Assembly: GCA_949358305.1 (NCBI GenBank)
Contig: OX442322.1
Span: 8,248,001-8,308,000, forward strand
Length of the DNA: 60,000 nt
Reading direction: 5' to 3'
Origin: Strigamia acuminata
Lineage: Eukaryota; Arthropoda; Chilopoda; Geophilomorpha; Linotaeniidae
The stretch's first letter is position 1. Each line of letters begins with the position of its first letter. The notes beneath the pieces were generated by a model. It was not told the DNA's origin. It was given only the letters and a program-made list of their open reading frames with translations, and did no database searches. The translations under genes were made by a program, and so were the position numbers. This document shows, in pieces, positions 1-8,420 of the stretch.

Positions 1-3000
1 TCCTTCGATCCTTTCACGAGCGTCGTTCCTACTGTGACCGGAACTTTGATCATCCGATCCGGTGTGATATCGAACTTCTTGAGAATTTTTGCAATATATG
101 CACGCTGTGAAATGAAAGTTCGGCCCGCGGATCTAATAAACTCTACGCCGAGCAACTTCGAAATGGGTCCGAGATTGACGATTTGAAATTTCGTTGAGAT
201 CAATTGAATAAGGTGCGTTAAGACGTTGTCGGTTGCGTAGAATAAAACTATATCGTCCACGTAGACTAGCATAATAGCCGATTTCCCGAATACGTAAACG
301 CAGTTGCACGCCGGTAATTTGCGGAAACCGAGTGCACGAAGAGTCTCATCAAGCTTTTCATACCATTGTCGGCCTGATTGGTGAAGGCCGTACAATGACT
401 TGATCAATAACCAGACGTTGTTCGGGTTCGAGCAAGTAGCGCCGGCTGGAATTCGCATGTAGACGCGATGTTCGAGGTCCCCGTATAGGTATGCGCACTT
501 CACATCCAAGTGCGCATCCTTCCATCCGAGTAGAGAGACGAGAAGACAAAAGAAGAATCGAATCAATACAAAATTAACGACGGGGCTGAAGACTTCATCG
601 TAGTCCACTCCAAGCGTCTGGCGAAAGCCTTGTGCGACAAGTCGGGCTCGATAACGAGAAATCTTCCCGGTAGTGTCGGTCTTTAGCTTGAATATCCATT
701 TGCATCCGAGGATCGTAGTGTCGGGCGGTCGTGGTACTTCCTGATAAACCTCACGTTCTTTAAACGTTCCCAACTCCTCGTCTATGGCTTCACGCCATTT
801 CGGTGCATCGTGGAATTTTGGAATTTCGGCGAAAGATGCGGGTTCCGTTCGACAGAGGTGAGCCACATGTCTGGCAGGGATCGTAGGCGTAGTATATTCA
901 ATACTGCCAAAGAAAAAGAGTTCCGGATTATATTCGAGATGGTTAAATTGACAATATTTCTCGATGTCCCCGCGTGAACGTAGTCGCACATCCGGTTCCG
1001 GGAAATAATATACATCGGTGTCAATCTTTCCGGGTCGCTGATCCTTGCGGAGATGTTCTTCACGTCTCCAACGTGCGCAATGCGAATCTCCCCCGACATA
1101 TCTCCATTTGTAAGCGGTCCTATGTGCAGATATAGGTGCTACTTCAGTCCCTTCAGTTCCTTGGAGGGGAGCTGGGGACATAGGGGCAGCATCGAAGACC
1201 GGTATCGTATGTTGGAGAACGGAGGTAGCCGCTCTTCTTCGTGTCGTCACGAATCTGCGTGGAGAACCAGGTTGAGACACTGGGGGTGATGTTTGAGGTG
1301 AAGTTTGTGGTGACATGTGAGGAGAAGTGTAGTTAGACATTGGCACGAGAGAAACTTCATCGATATCGTCGATGTCCCGATCCGTGTCATCACCCAGATT
1401 GCTGTCGGAACTCGGCAATCTCAAAGCACACGCTTCTTGAAATTGACGTTCCGGTGTCTGGAATTGCGCAGATGCAGCCGAACTCGAACTCTCTTCTAGG
1501 GGAGGCATGTCAGATTCTTCATCTGACGACGAGCTGCCATCTTCCGAATCTGCTGTTTTCGACCAGCGGACATATGTGATGTTATCGTCGAAATTGACAT
1601 GAGGTCCAGATTGGTTAGGTGGACGTTGGGGCGACTCGAAAGATGTTCGGTTCCCGTTGCGCAATGATTTGCGGTAAGTAATTCGTTCGTCGATCTTTAC
1701 GTGTATGGATTCGACGACTTTATTATCAACGGGATTCCAAATACGATAACCACGAGTACCAGTGGCGTATCCGACCAAATATCCCTCCCATGCACGTGCT
1801 TCGAACTTATTCCTGCCCGGTGCAGTGTAATGCACCCAGCATTTGGATCCGAGTTTACGAAGGTGACGGAGAGACAATGCACGTTGACGCCAAAGAATAT
1901 ACGGTACTTCGTTCTTAAGACGGGAATGAGGCGATCGATTTTTGAGATATGCGAAAGTCACTGCGAATTCGGCCCAAAGTTCATCCGGAAGGCGGGTTTC
2001 CTCAAGAGTTGCACGAACATTATCGATCATCGTGCGGTTAATGCGCTCTGCCGTTCCGTTCATCTGAGGGCTCGATGGATTAGTCCGTTGACCTTCAATT
2101 CCCTTATCTTTGAGGTATCGGAGGAACTCGTTTGACATAAATTCCCCCCCTCGGTCGGAACGAATAGCTTTGATGCGTGTGCCGGCGACGTTTTCGATCC
2201 GAGCGACAAAGTCTTTAAACACACCAAAAACCTGTGACTTTTGGGCCATCGGGATGATCCAAGAATAGCGGGTCGCATCATCGATAACAGTAAGAACGTA
2301 GCGTGCACCGCCAAAAGAAGTCATAGGCGCCGGTCCCCACACGTCCATATGGAGCAGATCCAACGCCGTTGTTGAAACAGGATGTGGATCGGGTTTATGA
2401 GACGCACGAATAGATTTGGCGATACGGCAATGGTTGCAAGCCAACTCTTTGGAGACTTCTCCGGATTCGACGCCATAAACTTGTTCGTTGGCAGCCAGAA
2501 GGCGCATCGCAGCCGTGTGTAAATGTCCAAGACGGCTATGCCAAATGCCCGTCGCATCCTGCTTGGACGTAGGAGCGGCCACCTTCTTCGGATTTGACGG
2601 CGAAGAGGTGTTCGGAGGGGAAGTCAAGGAGATTGACTTGAGGGCATTGGTATAGGACTGGAGAGGAGGAACGGCTGCGGGAGGAAGTGATGTAGAAGGA
2701 GGTAAAGGAGGTGAAGTCGACTGCGGTGCAGGAATGGCATTAGGAATGGGCGGAATTGGGGTCGGCGGAGGTGAGTTCGCAACGTCGAATCGAAAATCCG
2801 TAATGTGTCGAGGTTGAGACTTCTTCTTCGACTTCGGGATTTTGACAAAATCTTCCTCGACGGTAACCATTGTTCGTACCGGAGGGGTTTGTGAGGAAGT
2901 CGGCGGCGGAACAGTCGAAACAGTCGTAGAAATCGTCGCAGAAGAACATAATCCATCGACATAGTAAAGTCCACCCTTTTCCTTAGCACGTAGCACCGGA

Positions 3001-4250
3001 CTACGAGCGTCTGTCTGATATATGTTGACTTCTCCTTTAAAAATATGAATATGATGTTCGTTTTTATCGATCTTCGAAACGGAGATAAGGTTGGCCTCGA
3101 AGTTTGGAGCAAAAAGGACATCTCGAAGGTTAACGATGCACTCGCATCCATCGATGAGCGTTTGAATGCGAACCGTGCCTTTGCCGGTGACCTGAGAATG
3201 GCCCTGTCCGAGTTCGATGTCGAAAGGCACAACTGTCACAAAGTCGACAAACCACGACTGCACGTGTGAAACGTGGTCGGTTGCCCCGCAGTCTACAATC
3301 CATTCATGGCCTTGCATGAAATGCACCGTCGGAGATTGAACCAGATGCGGAGGGGCGTTCACGAAAAAGTTCGATTCTCTTCGGACTTGAGAATTGCCTC
3401 GTGGTTTACCGTCTGCCGGTTTCGAAGCAGTGTTCTTGTTGCGGCGTCGGCTCTTACTTCGCGACGGACGTTGCAGAGATACAGCCGGAAGTGGTTGGCG
3501 ATTGTCCTGTCGCGGTTTAGGGCACTTATTAGCGTAGTGTCCTTTTTCGCCGCAATTAAAGCATGTCACGGATTCAATTGGACGGGGTGTTCGGTTTCGA
3601 TTACGACCACGGTCCGATGCGTAGGCCGATGAGTTACCGGAAGTATCACGTGAAGAATATGTCTTAAGACGCATATACTCCGCAAGAAGCTGATCCGAGA
3701 CGATGTTAGGTTTGAATTTGTCGTCATCCCAGTGGTAAATGGCGAAGGAAACTTGAGAATATTCGGGAGGTAACATGTCCAAATATTGATAAGCTTGGTG
3801 GTCGGGTGAAACTGTTTCTCCGATGTCGGTGAGTTTGCGGACGTGGTAGTCCACCCGGCCAAGGAAATCAGCCATTTCTTCGTTTTTGTCTATATGAAGA
3901 TTGAGGAATTCTCGTCGAAGAGCGGCTTTGCGCGCGCGGGAACTGGGCGCATAGATTTTGGCTAATGCGTCCCAGCCTTCCTTCGGGGTTTTGACAGAAT
4001 CGAGGGCTGATTTCTTCGCTTCACTCAAATGAATGTAAAGCAGACCCAAAGCTTTATCCTTTTTTCTTTGAAATTTGAGTTTCTCCTTTTCGGTGGCCGT
4101 AACAAGAAAGTCTTTTTCATTTTCTTCGGTGATGTGGTGCCAAAGCCCCTCAGCTTTGAGGAGCATTCGCATCGATCGCGACCACATCTCGTAGTTGCCG
4201 ATGGCGAGTATCGGTACGTGACCACCGGAAGTATTCGAGCCTTTCTGCAT
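1..4250 (-). CDS. Copia-1 Gag-Pol polyprotein (partial, C-terminus outside window)
   Basis: At least 1416 codons with no stop. The start is the first ATG (4248-4250) after an in-frame stop at 4353-4355. Visible in order: a Ty1-type gag (N-terminal 200 residues); a CX2CX4HX4C zinc knuckle at about residue 230; a protease motif DCGATDH at about 320; a proline-rich linker; the integrase zinc-binding region; the integrase catalytic triad at about D636, D699 and E735, the last two separated by 35 residues; an RVT_2 reverse transcriptase with VKCAYLYG and the catalytic YVDD at about 1330. RNase H should follow beyond position 1. The protease has Cys where Ser or Thr is usual. The frame appears intact, so the element could be active. 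Confidence 0.93.
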   Translation of the reverse strand, partial: MQKGSNTSGGHVPILAIGNYEMWSRSMRMLLKAEGLWHHITEENEKDFLVTATEKEKLKFQRKKDKALGLLYIHLSEAKKSALDSVKTPKEGWDALAKIYAPSSRARKAALRREFLNLHIDKNEEMADFLGRVDYHVRKLTDIGETVSPDHQAYQYLDMLPPEYSQVSFAIYHWDDDKFKPNIVSDQLLAEYMRLKTYSSRDTSGNSSAYASDRGRNRNRTPRPIESVTCFNCGEKGHYANKCPKPRQDNRQPLPAVSLQRPSRSKSRRRNKNTASKPADGKPRGNSQVRRESNFFVNAPPHLVQSPTVHFMQGHEWIVDCGATDHVSHVQSWFVDFVTVVPFDIELGQGHSQVTGKGTVRIQTLIDGCECIVNLRDVLFAPNFEANLISVSKIDKNEHHIHIFKGEVNIYQTDARSPVLRAKEKGGLYYVDGLCSSATISTTVSTVPPPTSSQTPPVRTMVTVEEDFVKIPKSKKKSQPRHITDFRFDVANSPPPTPIPPIPNAIPAPQSTSPPLPPSTSLPPAAVPPLQSYTNALKSISLTSPPNTSSPSNPKKVAAPTSKQDATGIWHSRLGHLHTAAMRLLAANEQVYGVESGEVSKELACNHCRIAKSIRASHKPDPHPVSTTALDLLHMDVWGPAPMTSFGGARYVLTVIDDATRYSWIIPMAQKSQVFGVFKDFVARIENVAGTRIKAIRSDRGGEFMSNEFLRYLKDKGIEGQRTNPSSPQMNGTAERINRTMIDNVRATLEETRLPDELWAEFAVTFAYLKNRSPHSRLKNEVPYILWRQRALSLRHLRKLGSKCWVHYTAPGRNKFEARAWEGYLVGYATGTRGYRIWNPVDNKVVESIHVKIDERITYRKSLRNGNRTSFESPQRPPNQSGPHVNFDDNITYVRWSKTADSEDGSSSSDEESDMPPLEESSSSAASAQFQTPERQFQEACALRLPSSDSNLGDDTDRDIDDIDEVSLVPMSNYTSPHMSPQTSPQTSPPVSQPGSPRRFVTTRRRAATSVLQHTIPVFDAAPMSPAPLQGTEGTEVAPISAHRTAYKWRYVGGDSHCARWRREEHLRKDQRPGKIDTDVYYFPEPDVRLRSRGDIEKYCQFNHLEYNPELFFFGSIEYTTPTIPARHVAHLCRTEPASFAEIPKFHDAPKWREAIDEELGTFKEREVYQEVPRPPDTTILGCKWIFKLKTDTTGKISRYRARLVAQGFRQTLGVDYDEVFSPVVNFVLIRFFFCLLVSLLGWKDAHLDVKCAYLYGDLEHRVYMRIPAGATCSNPNNVWLLIKSLYGLHQSGRQWYEKLDETLRALGFRKLPACNCVYVFGKSAIMLVYVDDIVLFYATDNVLTHLIQLISTKFQIVNLGPISKLLGVEFIRSAGRTFISQRAYIAKILKKFDITPDRMIKVPVTVGTTLVKGSK

Positions 4251-5106
4251 CGTGATGAAGACGAAGGCACAAACGCGGAGATAAACTAGTGTTGGGAGTG
4301 GCAATGTCGGCGATAAGCGATAAATCGAAGCACGAAAACCGACGAAATAGCACTAAAACGGCGCACAAAACACGGATTCCGTAGCACAAACACGACACGG
4401 CACTGTTCCCACGTGGATCGAAGCGGAATACCAAAAATGGGCGACAACTTCTGAAGTTGTCAAATAACCTCCGGTTGCCAGTCTGAGAGGGTCCGTTCGA
4501 CTGCCTGGAGCCGCGGGAAACCTCACTTGTACCACGACAAGCACAACCGGAGAATACAACGGCGCTTACTCGGATTCGAGTGAAGGGCGCCGAGGATACT
4601 AAGTGTCCCACACCAAAATCCCCCTTAAAAACTAACAAAGGTAATACGACTACTGAAAGGGAAGTATTGATTAATTTGGTGCGGTGAAAAACCGATTGAT
4701 GTGCGATTATTTGGCCAAATCGCATTTGATCGCCGAAAAAGCGATAAATCGTCGAAAATCGATATAAATCGTCGATACTGCCGTGCACCGGGGCACTAAG
4801 CAGCGGGAATCGCCCGTTTCTAGTGGTAAACGTCGCGAAGACGTTGTCGTACAAGGAAAATCGGCGAAAAACCTGAAAAATATGAAATTTGCCGGAAAAT
4901 TCGCGTAGCCCGCGGAATTTTCGGCAAAATTAAGGAATGAGGCGTCGTAAGAACGTCGAATCAACGTCGCTAAGACGTTGGCAAGACGAAAATCGGTGGA
5001 AAATCGTGACGAAAATCTGAAAATAGATAAATGTTGCAAAAATTCGCGATAAACGCGAAAATTTTGCAGTAAATTAACGAAAATTGCACAGTGGCTCGTC
5101 TCCAGC
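4251..5106 (-). other. Copia-1 5' leader
   Basis: This 856-base stretch lies between the primer binding site and the gag start. It is rich in short repeated patterns of the type CGAAAATTTTCG and TCGATTT on the element strand. I see no convincing coding frame in the element sense; short open frames here look like chance. It presumably holds RNA packaging signals by analogy with other LTR elements, but nothing in the sequence identifies them. Confidence 0.6.
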
Positions 5107-5118
5107 GCTCTGCTACCA
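5107..5118 (-). promoter_or_regulatory. Copia-1 primer binding site (initiator tRNA-Met 3' end)
   Basis: The minus strand reads TGGTAGCAGAGC starting two bases after the LTR terminal CTACA. The first 11 bases are complementary to the 3' end of metazoan initiator tRNA-Met as I know it. The position next to the LTR and the TGG start are what a first-strand primer site requires. Identity of the tRNA is from memory. Confidence 0.75.
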
Positions 5119-5120
5119 CT

Positions 5121-5730
5121 TGTAGGCCAGTGAAGCGCAAAACGGTGCGAATAACACCGGTGGAAGCGTGTATTTAGCACGGAAGGCGCCGTCTCGACCC
5201 GAGACGAACGTAACACGGACGTTTTGCCGTGAAAAACAAGTGCGCGTGGCCTAATGCCACTTATCTGCGCAAAAACTATAAACTAAGCACTTATAAACGT
5301 GCTAGGTTAACTGGCAATGAGTTAAAACAATAAAATATAATGTTTAATCGAAATAATGCTTACATGTAATGTTCCTATTCATTTGAAATGGTTGGAAAAC
5401 ATCCTCGCACCTGTGTGCGGCCATCTTGGGTGAGAATAACAAACGATAACACCATCTGGTGTTAGAATTGGGCAATATAAAAAAGGAAAATATTACAAGA
5501 TGCATGATGCCACATGCATTTGATGGAAAACTAACAGCAAGGTGCTTAATGCACTTAAATATAACACAATCACGTACAATTGTACGGAATACAACTTGGA
5601 ACATATCCAAAATAAGAAATACATTGAAAAGAGTCAATAAAAGGTAAATAACATAATGAATACTGAATAATCATTGATAACATCGACTCAAATAATAATT
5701 TGTGATCCGTACCGAATCATATGACCAACA
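5121..5730 (-). repeat. Copia-1 5' LTR
   Basis: On the minus strand this 610-base segment starts TGTTGG and ends CTACA, the TG...CA ends typical of Ty1/copia LTRs. The inner edge is fixed by the primer binding site. The outer edge is fixed by the abrupt change to BEL gag-like sequence at 5731. A TATA-like stretch (TTTATAAG on the minus strand) lies at about 5289-5296. The 3' LTR is outside the window, so the length cannot be confirmed by comparison. Confidence 0.7.
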
Positions 5731-5812
5731 CTTGCTGCTCCGCAGACAAGAGAGCTGCTTCCACTTCCCCGGGATCGGTCAAGATACGCGACCTCGTCAG
5801 GAATTGATCCAA
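5731..5812 (-). pseudogene. BEL3A gag fragment between Copia-1 and BEL1a
   Basis: On the minus strand this short piece encodes TDPGEVEA and neighbouring residues, matching the TADPGELEA stretch near the gag N-terminus of BEL1 and BEL2. It continues in frame the gag start found at 15384-15509, once BEL1a and one copy of its CCAA duplication are disregarded. It is cut on the left by the Copia-1 LTR. The rest of BEL3A gag-pol should lie left of the window, beyond Copia-1. Confidence 0.75.
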
Positions 5813-6273
5813 TGTTGCAACCTGTTGCAAACAGAGTGGAATATAAATTGATACTGCTTTTTATTTGCCATTTTATTGTCCTATTAAATATTCAAAGTGT
5901 TGTTAAATTTTGCTTCTAATAGTTTGACTTACATTTCAGGTGTTTTTTGTGTCATATTAAAGCTTTTAGTTCATTATTTTCTTATATTGTCATGAATTTT
6001 GGGTATTGTGTGTTTAAATAGACTTATTCTAGTGTGTTTTATTTTGCATAACATTTTAATCTTATTTTACAGGATTTTTTTGCATTATTAAAACTATTAA
6101 AGTGTTTTATGATACTGTTGTTTATTAAAATATGATATTTCATTGTCTATTGCATTTATTTCAAGTGTTATTTATAAGAATTTGTCTTATATTATCAATT
6201 CCTATTCATTTTGTGTGTTTCCGTGTGAAATTGGGTGCATCCGTCGTCAAACAGTTCACTAGTGTAATTGGAG

Positions 6274-6281
6274 TGACGTCA
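6274..6281 (+). promoter_or_regulatory. CRE-like TGACGTCA in BEL1 LTR
   Basis: The perfect octamer TGACGTCA is the known binding site of CREB/ATF bZIP factors. It is kept in every BEL1 LTR (14199, 26412, 31866 and 39790) and in the LTRs of BEL2 (17669, 25392) and BEL4 (58462). Conservation between families suggests function; no binding evidence exists here. Confidence 0.55.
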
Positions 6282-7025
6282 TATTTCGAAATCTAGTTCG
6301 GTTTTGACTCCAACTTCTAACCTTTCGTTTTCATTGAATTCTTGTCGTTAGAATTGATCCTAATATTGTTTTAGACTAATTCAGGGGTGATCTGTCGATC
6401 TGTGCACTTAGTTTCTTTCCCGGAGCAGCCGTTTTGTCTGTACGAACGATCGTGACGGACCTCGCATGTGCGTTGCCGTCCGCGATCGTTTCTTTTCTTT
6501 CAAGACTAATTTTCATGTGTATTCTTATTAAAAGTGCTTTATTTTGAAGGAAATTACTTTTCCTAAGTGTATTTATTAGTAACATTACCTAGTATTTGCT
6601 ATATTCTTGTGTCAGAATTCAAATGTCGTGTTTTGCCGCTCTTATTGAGTTGTACGGGCGCCATGTTGGATTTATTCGCTAATTTCGTTATTAAATCGAT
6701 TCTATTGTATTATTAATACTTGTTTTGCATTTACTATTTCATTTCATTGTATTTTAGTGCATATTATTTACCATTTCAGTGATTTTGTGAGGTTTTAAAT
6801 TCAAATCTTTGCATTACGTAACTTTGCTGTATTCTGATTGGCTGAGCCGATCGTCTGCTTCCCGATTGATTCTTTCTGTATTTTCTCATTGTTTTAAGTG
6901 TTTTTGAGCATTGTTACCATTTACTTTTATGTTCCTGACATCTTTGTGGTCATTTTGACATATTGCAATTTGATTTTAATGCATTTTTGAGCAATCGCTC
7001 ACTTCAATGTATTTCATTTTTCTCC

Positions 7026-7039
7026 GTTGTCATAGCAAC
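7026..7039 (+). promoter_or_regulatory. X-box-like palindrome in BEL1 LTR
   Basis: GTTGTCATAGCAAC resembles the RFX-family X-box (inverted half-sites GTTGYC and RGCAAC). It sits inside a longer inverted repeat CCGTTG...CAACGG. Equivalent sites lie at 14951, 27164, 31108 and 39032 (BEL1), 16908 and 24631 (BEL2) and 57704 (BEL4). It is next to a conserved GGCGCGTGCC block. Confidence 0.5.
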
Positions 7040-7252
7040 GGAATTTCTCAATTGTGTTTTTTACCTTGGCGCGTGCCGTGACCATTGTTTTGCACGTGCA
7101 TTTTCTTTGTTAGCCAACGTACATTCGTGTATTTGGTCAGTTATCATTCTACTTCCGAATAAATAAGTTGTTTTATGTTATCTCCTGGAGTTTTTACTTT
7201 CGTCGCCATTACAATGTGTCGGGAGTAGCCAAACATTTTCCCAGACTGGTCA

Positions 7253-7960
7253 ATGGTTAAGCGGACACTTGGATACCATTCAACAGTAGTTTCTACAGGG
7301 ATTCCTTCATTCTCCAATGCATTTCGGGACAAATTAAATCTGTTTCCACACGGTATACGTACTAACCTCACTATACGATCGTTTGAGTGGATTGGCGGGA
7401 GATTCAAAACGCCATGGCTCAGTTCTTTTCTGTCCTGTGTGATTGACCGCTACATAGGATACGAATTTATGGTGCACGTGACCAGGATTCCGTCTGAAAT
7501 CTGTGAGTTTTTCCGGTTCGTCATTGATACGGTTCTATGCGTGATTGATGCGACGGGAGAAGTATACGTTCGGGATTCGTCGTCTGCTAGAACAATCATC
7601 GTTCAACGTGACAACAGTCACAACGGGGATTTGTTTGGCGCCGAATACGAACAATTGAGTGTCATCAGCGGGATTCTACGGTCGCCATCTTGGATTTGGA
7701 TAACACAACGCGCTGTGCTGGAAAGCTGGTTTGCCCCTGAAATTATTGCATTTTCTTTTGTTTTTCATTCTATTTGTGTGTTTTGGAGATTTTTATTGCA
7801 TGAGGGTGTTGTATTGGGTATTCCATTGTTGTTTTTGCTTTTTCATTTGCTAGTCTTAAAGGGAAATTTCGTAAAGTGTATTTTATTGAAAATCTTAAAA
7901 GTGTTCTATTTAATTTTGTGCATGCATCTCCATATAACTGCCATAAGCAGGGGAGATTAG
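7253..7960 (+). CDS. BEL1a leader ORF of unknown function, spanning LTR and leader
   Basis: I do not recognise this 235-residue frame. It begins at an ATG in U5 (7253), crosses the LTR end at 7454 and stops in the leader 460 bases before gag. The C-terminal third is strongly hydrophobic around FLLHEGVVLGIPLLFLLFHL, like one or two membrane segments. BEL2 has a related frame (24405 to 23467) with matching blocks such as YVRDSSSA, TQRA and FLLHEG, and BEL3A has a more distant one. In-frame length differences between BEL1 and BEL2 favour coding. Against it, the BEL4 LTR has stops in the equivalent frame and BEL1 seems to change frame just before its end relative to BEL2. It may be only conserved leader RNA. 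Confidence 0.4.
   Translation: MVKRTLGYHSTVVSTGIPSFSNAFRDKLNLFPHGIRTNLTIRSFEWIGGRFKTPWLSSFLSCVIDRYIGYEFMVHVTRIPSEICEFFRFVIDTVLCVIDATGEVYVRDSSSARTIIVQRDNSHNGDLFGAEYEQLSVISGILRSPSWIWITQRAVLESWFAPEIIAFSFVFHSICVFWRFLLHEGVVLGIPLLFLLFHLLVLKGNFVKCILLKILKVFYLILCMHLHITAISRGD
7470..7487 (+). promoter_or_regulatory. BEL1a candidate primer binding site / leader box
   Basis: Fifteen bases after the LTR, TGGTGCACGTGACCAGGA begins with the TGG expected for pairing with a tRNA CCA end. Read as a tRNA 3' end its complement makes a sensible T-stem and acceptor end, but I cannot assign the tRNA. BEL2 has TGGTAGCCGTGACCAGGA at the same place and BEL3A shares TGACCAGGAT. The gap to the LTR is larger than usual. 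Confidence 0.5.
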
Positions 7961-8220
7961 ATTCTTTTGATGCTAGTTACTGGTCAGTCTCTCATTGCAA
8001 GGGCTGTCAGTTATTATCTTGAATTTTATGATAGAGTTTTGGCGAGATTTGTTCCAAACGAACCGTCAATTATTTCAAAACTGTGCAGGACTTTTTGAGT
8101 CACGTTTTTCATACGTGATCAAGGTCGCTCGTCTGTTTTAGCATCCTTGATTGTTAAAACATTCGATATTCGTGTATTTTCAATTTGCTTTTCTTGTCAC
8201 GTGGGCATTAAAACTTTGAA

Positions 8221-8350
8221 AAATTCAGTTCTTTTTAAGTGTGAAATTTCTGATTTTATTCTTTTTGGGGTATAAAATTGTGATTTTATTCTTTTTAAGT
8301 TTTCATTCATTTTGAAGTGTAAAATTTTGAATTTTATTCTTTTTGAGTTT
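8221..8350 (+). repeat. Short T-rich imperfect repeats upstream of BEL1 gag
   Basis: A unit close to GATTTTATTCTTTTTRAGT recurs about four times just before the gag start. The same block is present in inverted orientation at about 29810-29930 and 37734-37850 in the other BEL1 copies. Function unknown; it may be simple slippage or part of the leader RNA. Confidence 0.6.
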
Positions 8351-8420
8351 CATTGCAAAGTGTTATTTTGTTGTTCAAGTTATTGTCTTCTGTTTTAAAA
8401 TTGACCGCCGTGAATTTGAA

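Larger units (their letters stand above)
1..5730 (-). mobile_element. Copia-1: Ty1/copia LTR retrotransposon, cut by left window edge
   Basis: The visible part, in minus-strand order, is a 5' LTR (5730 to 5121), a primer binding site, a leader of about 850 bases and one long Gag-Pol frame that runs off the window. Domain order (gag, zinc knuckle, protease, integrase, reverse transcriptase) is the Ty1/copia order. The element lies inside the gag gene of BEL3A: BEL gag-like sequence stops exactly where a TGTTGG LTR start appears at 5730. The expected 5-bp target duplication would be 5731-5735 with its partner outside the window, so it cannot be checked. RNase H and the 3' LTR are not visible. 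Family assignment is firm; the outer LTR edge is inferred. Confidence 0.9.
5813..7454 (+). repeat. BEL1a 5' LTR
   Basis: The segment is repeated at 13738-15379 with a constant offset of 7925. It starts with a doubled TGTTGCAA (5813 and 5823). It contains a CRE octamer TGACGTCA (6274-6281), a GC-rich imperfect hairpin (about 6442-6491), an inverted CCAAT box GATTGGCT (about 6836), an X-box-like palindrome (7026-7039) and AATAAA (7158-7163). The polyadenylation signal places the R/U5 border shortly after 7163, so about 270 bases of U5 follow. Confidence 0.95.

Noticed and set aside
2624-3232. 202-codon minus-strand frame
   Set aside because: It is out of frame with the continuous Copia-1 Gag-Pol reading, which has zinc, protease and integrase motifs; a shadow frame.
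4150-5216. Overlapping minus-strand frames of 169 and 234 codons in the Copia-1 leader and gag start
   Set aside because: No recognisable motif, wrong frame relative to gag, and composition typical of stop-poor GC-rich leader sequence.
8343-8420. N-terminal extension of BEL1a Gag-Pol
   Set aside because: It would need a non-ATG start and reads the T-rich repeat upstream; BEL2 starts close to the chosen ATG.
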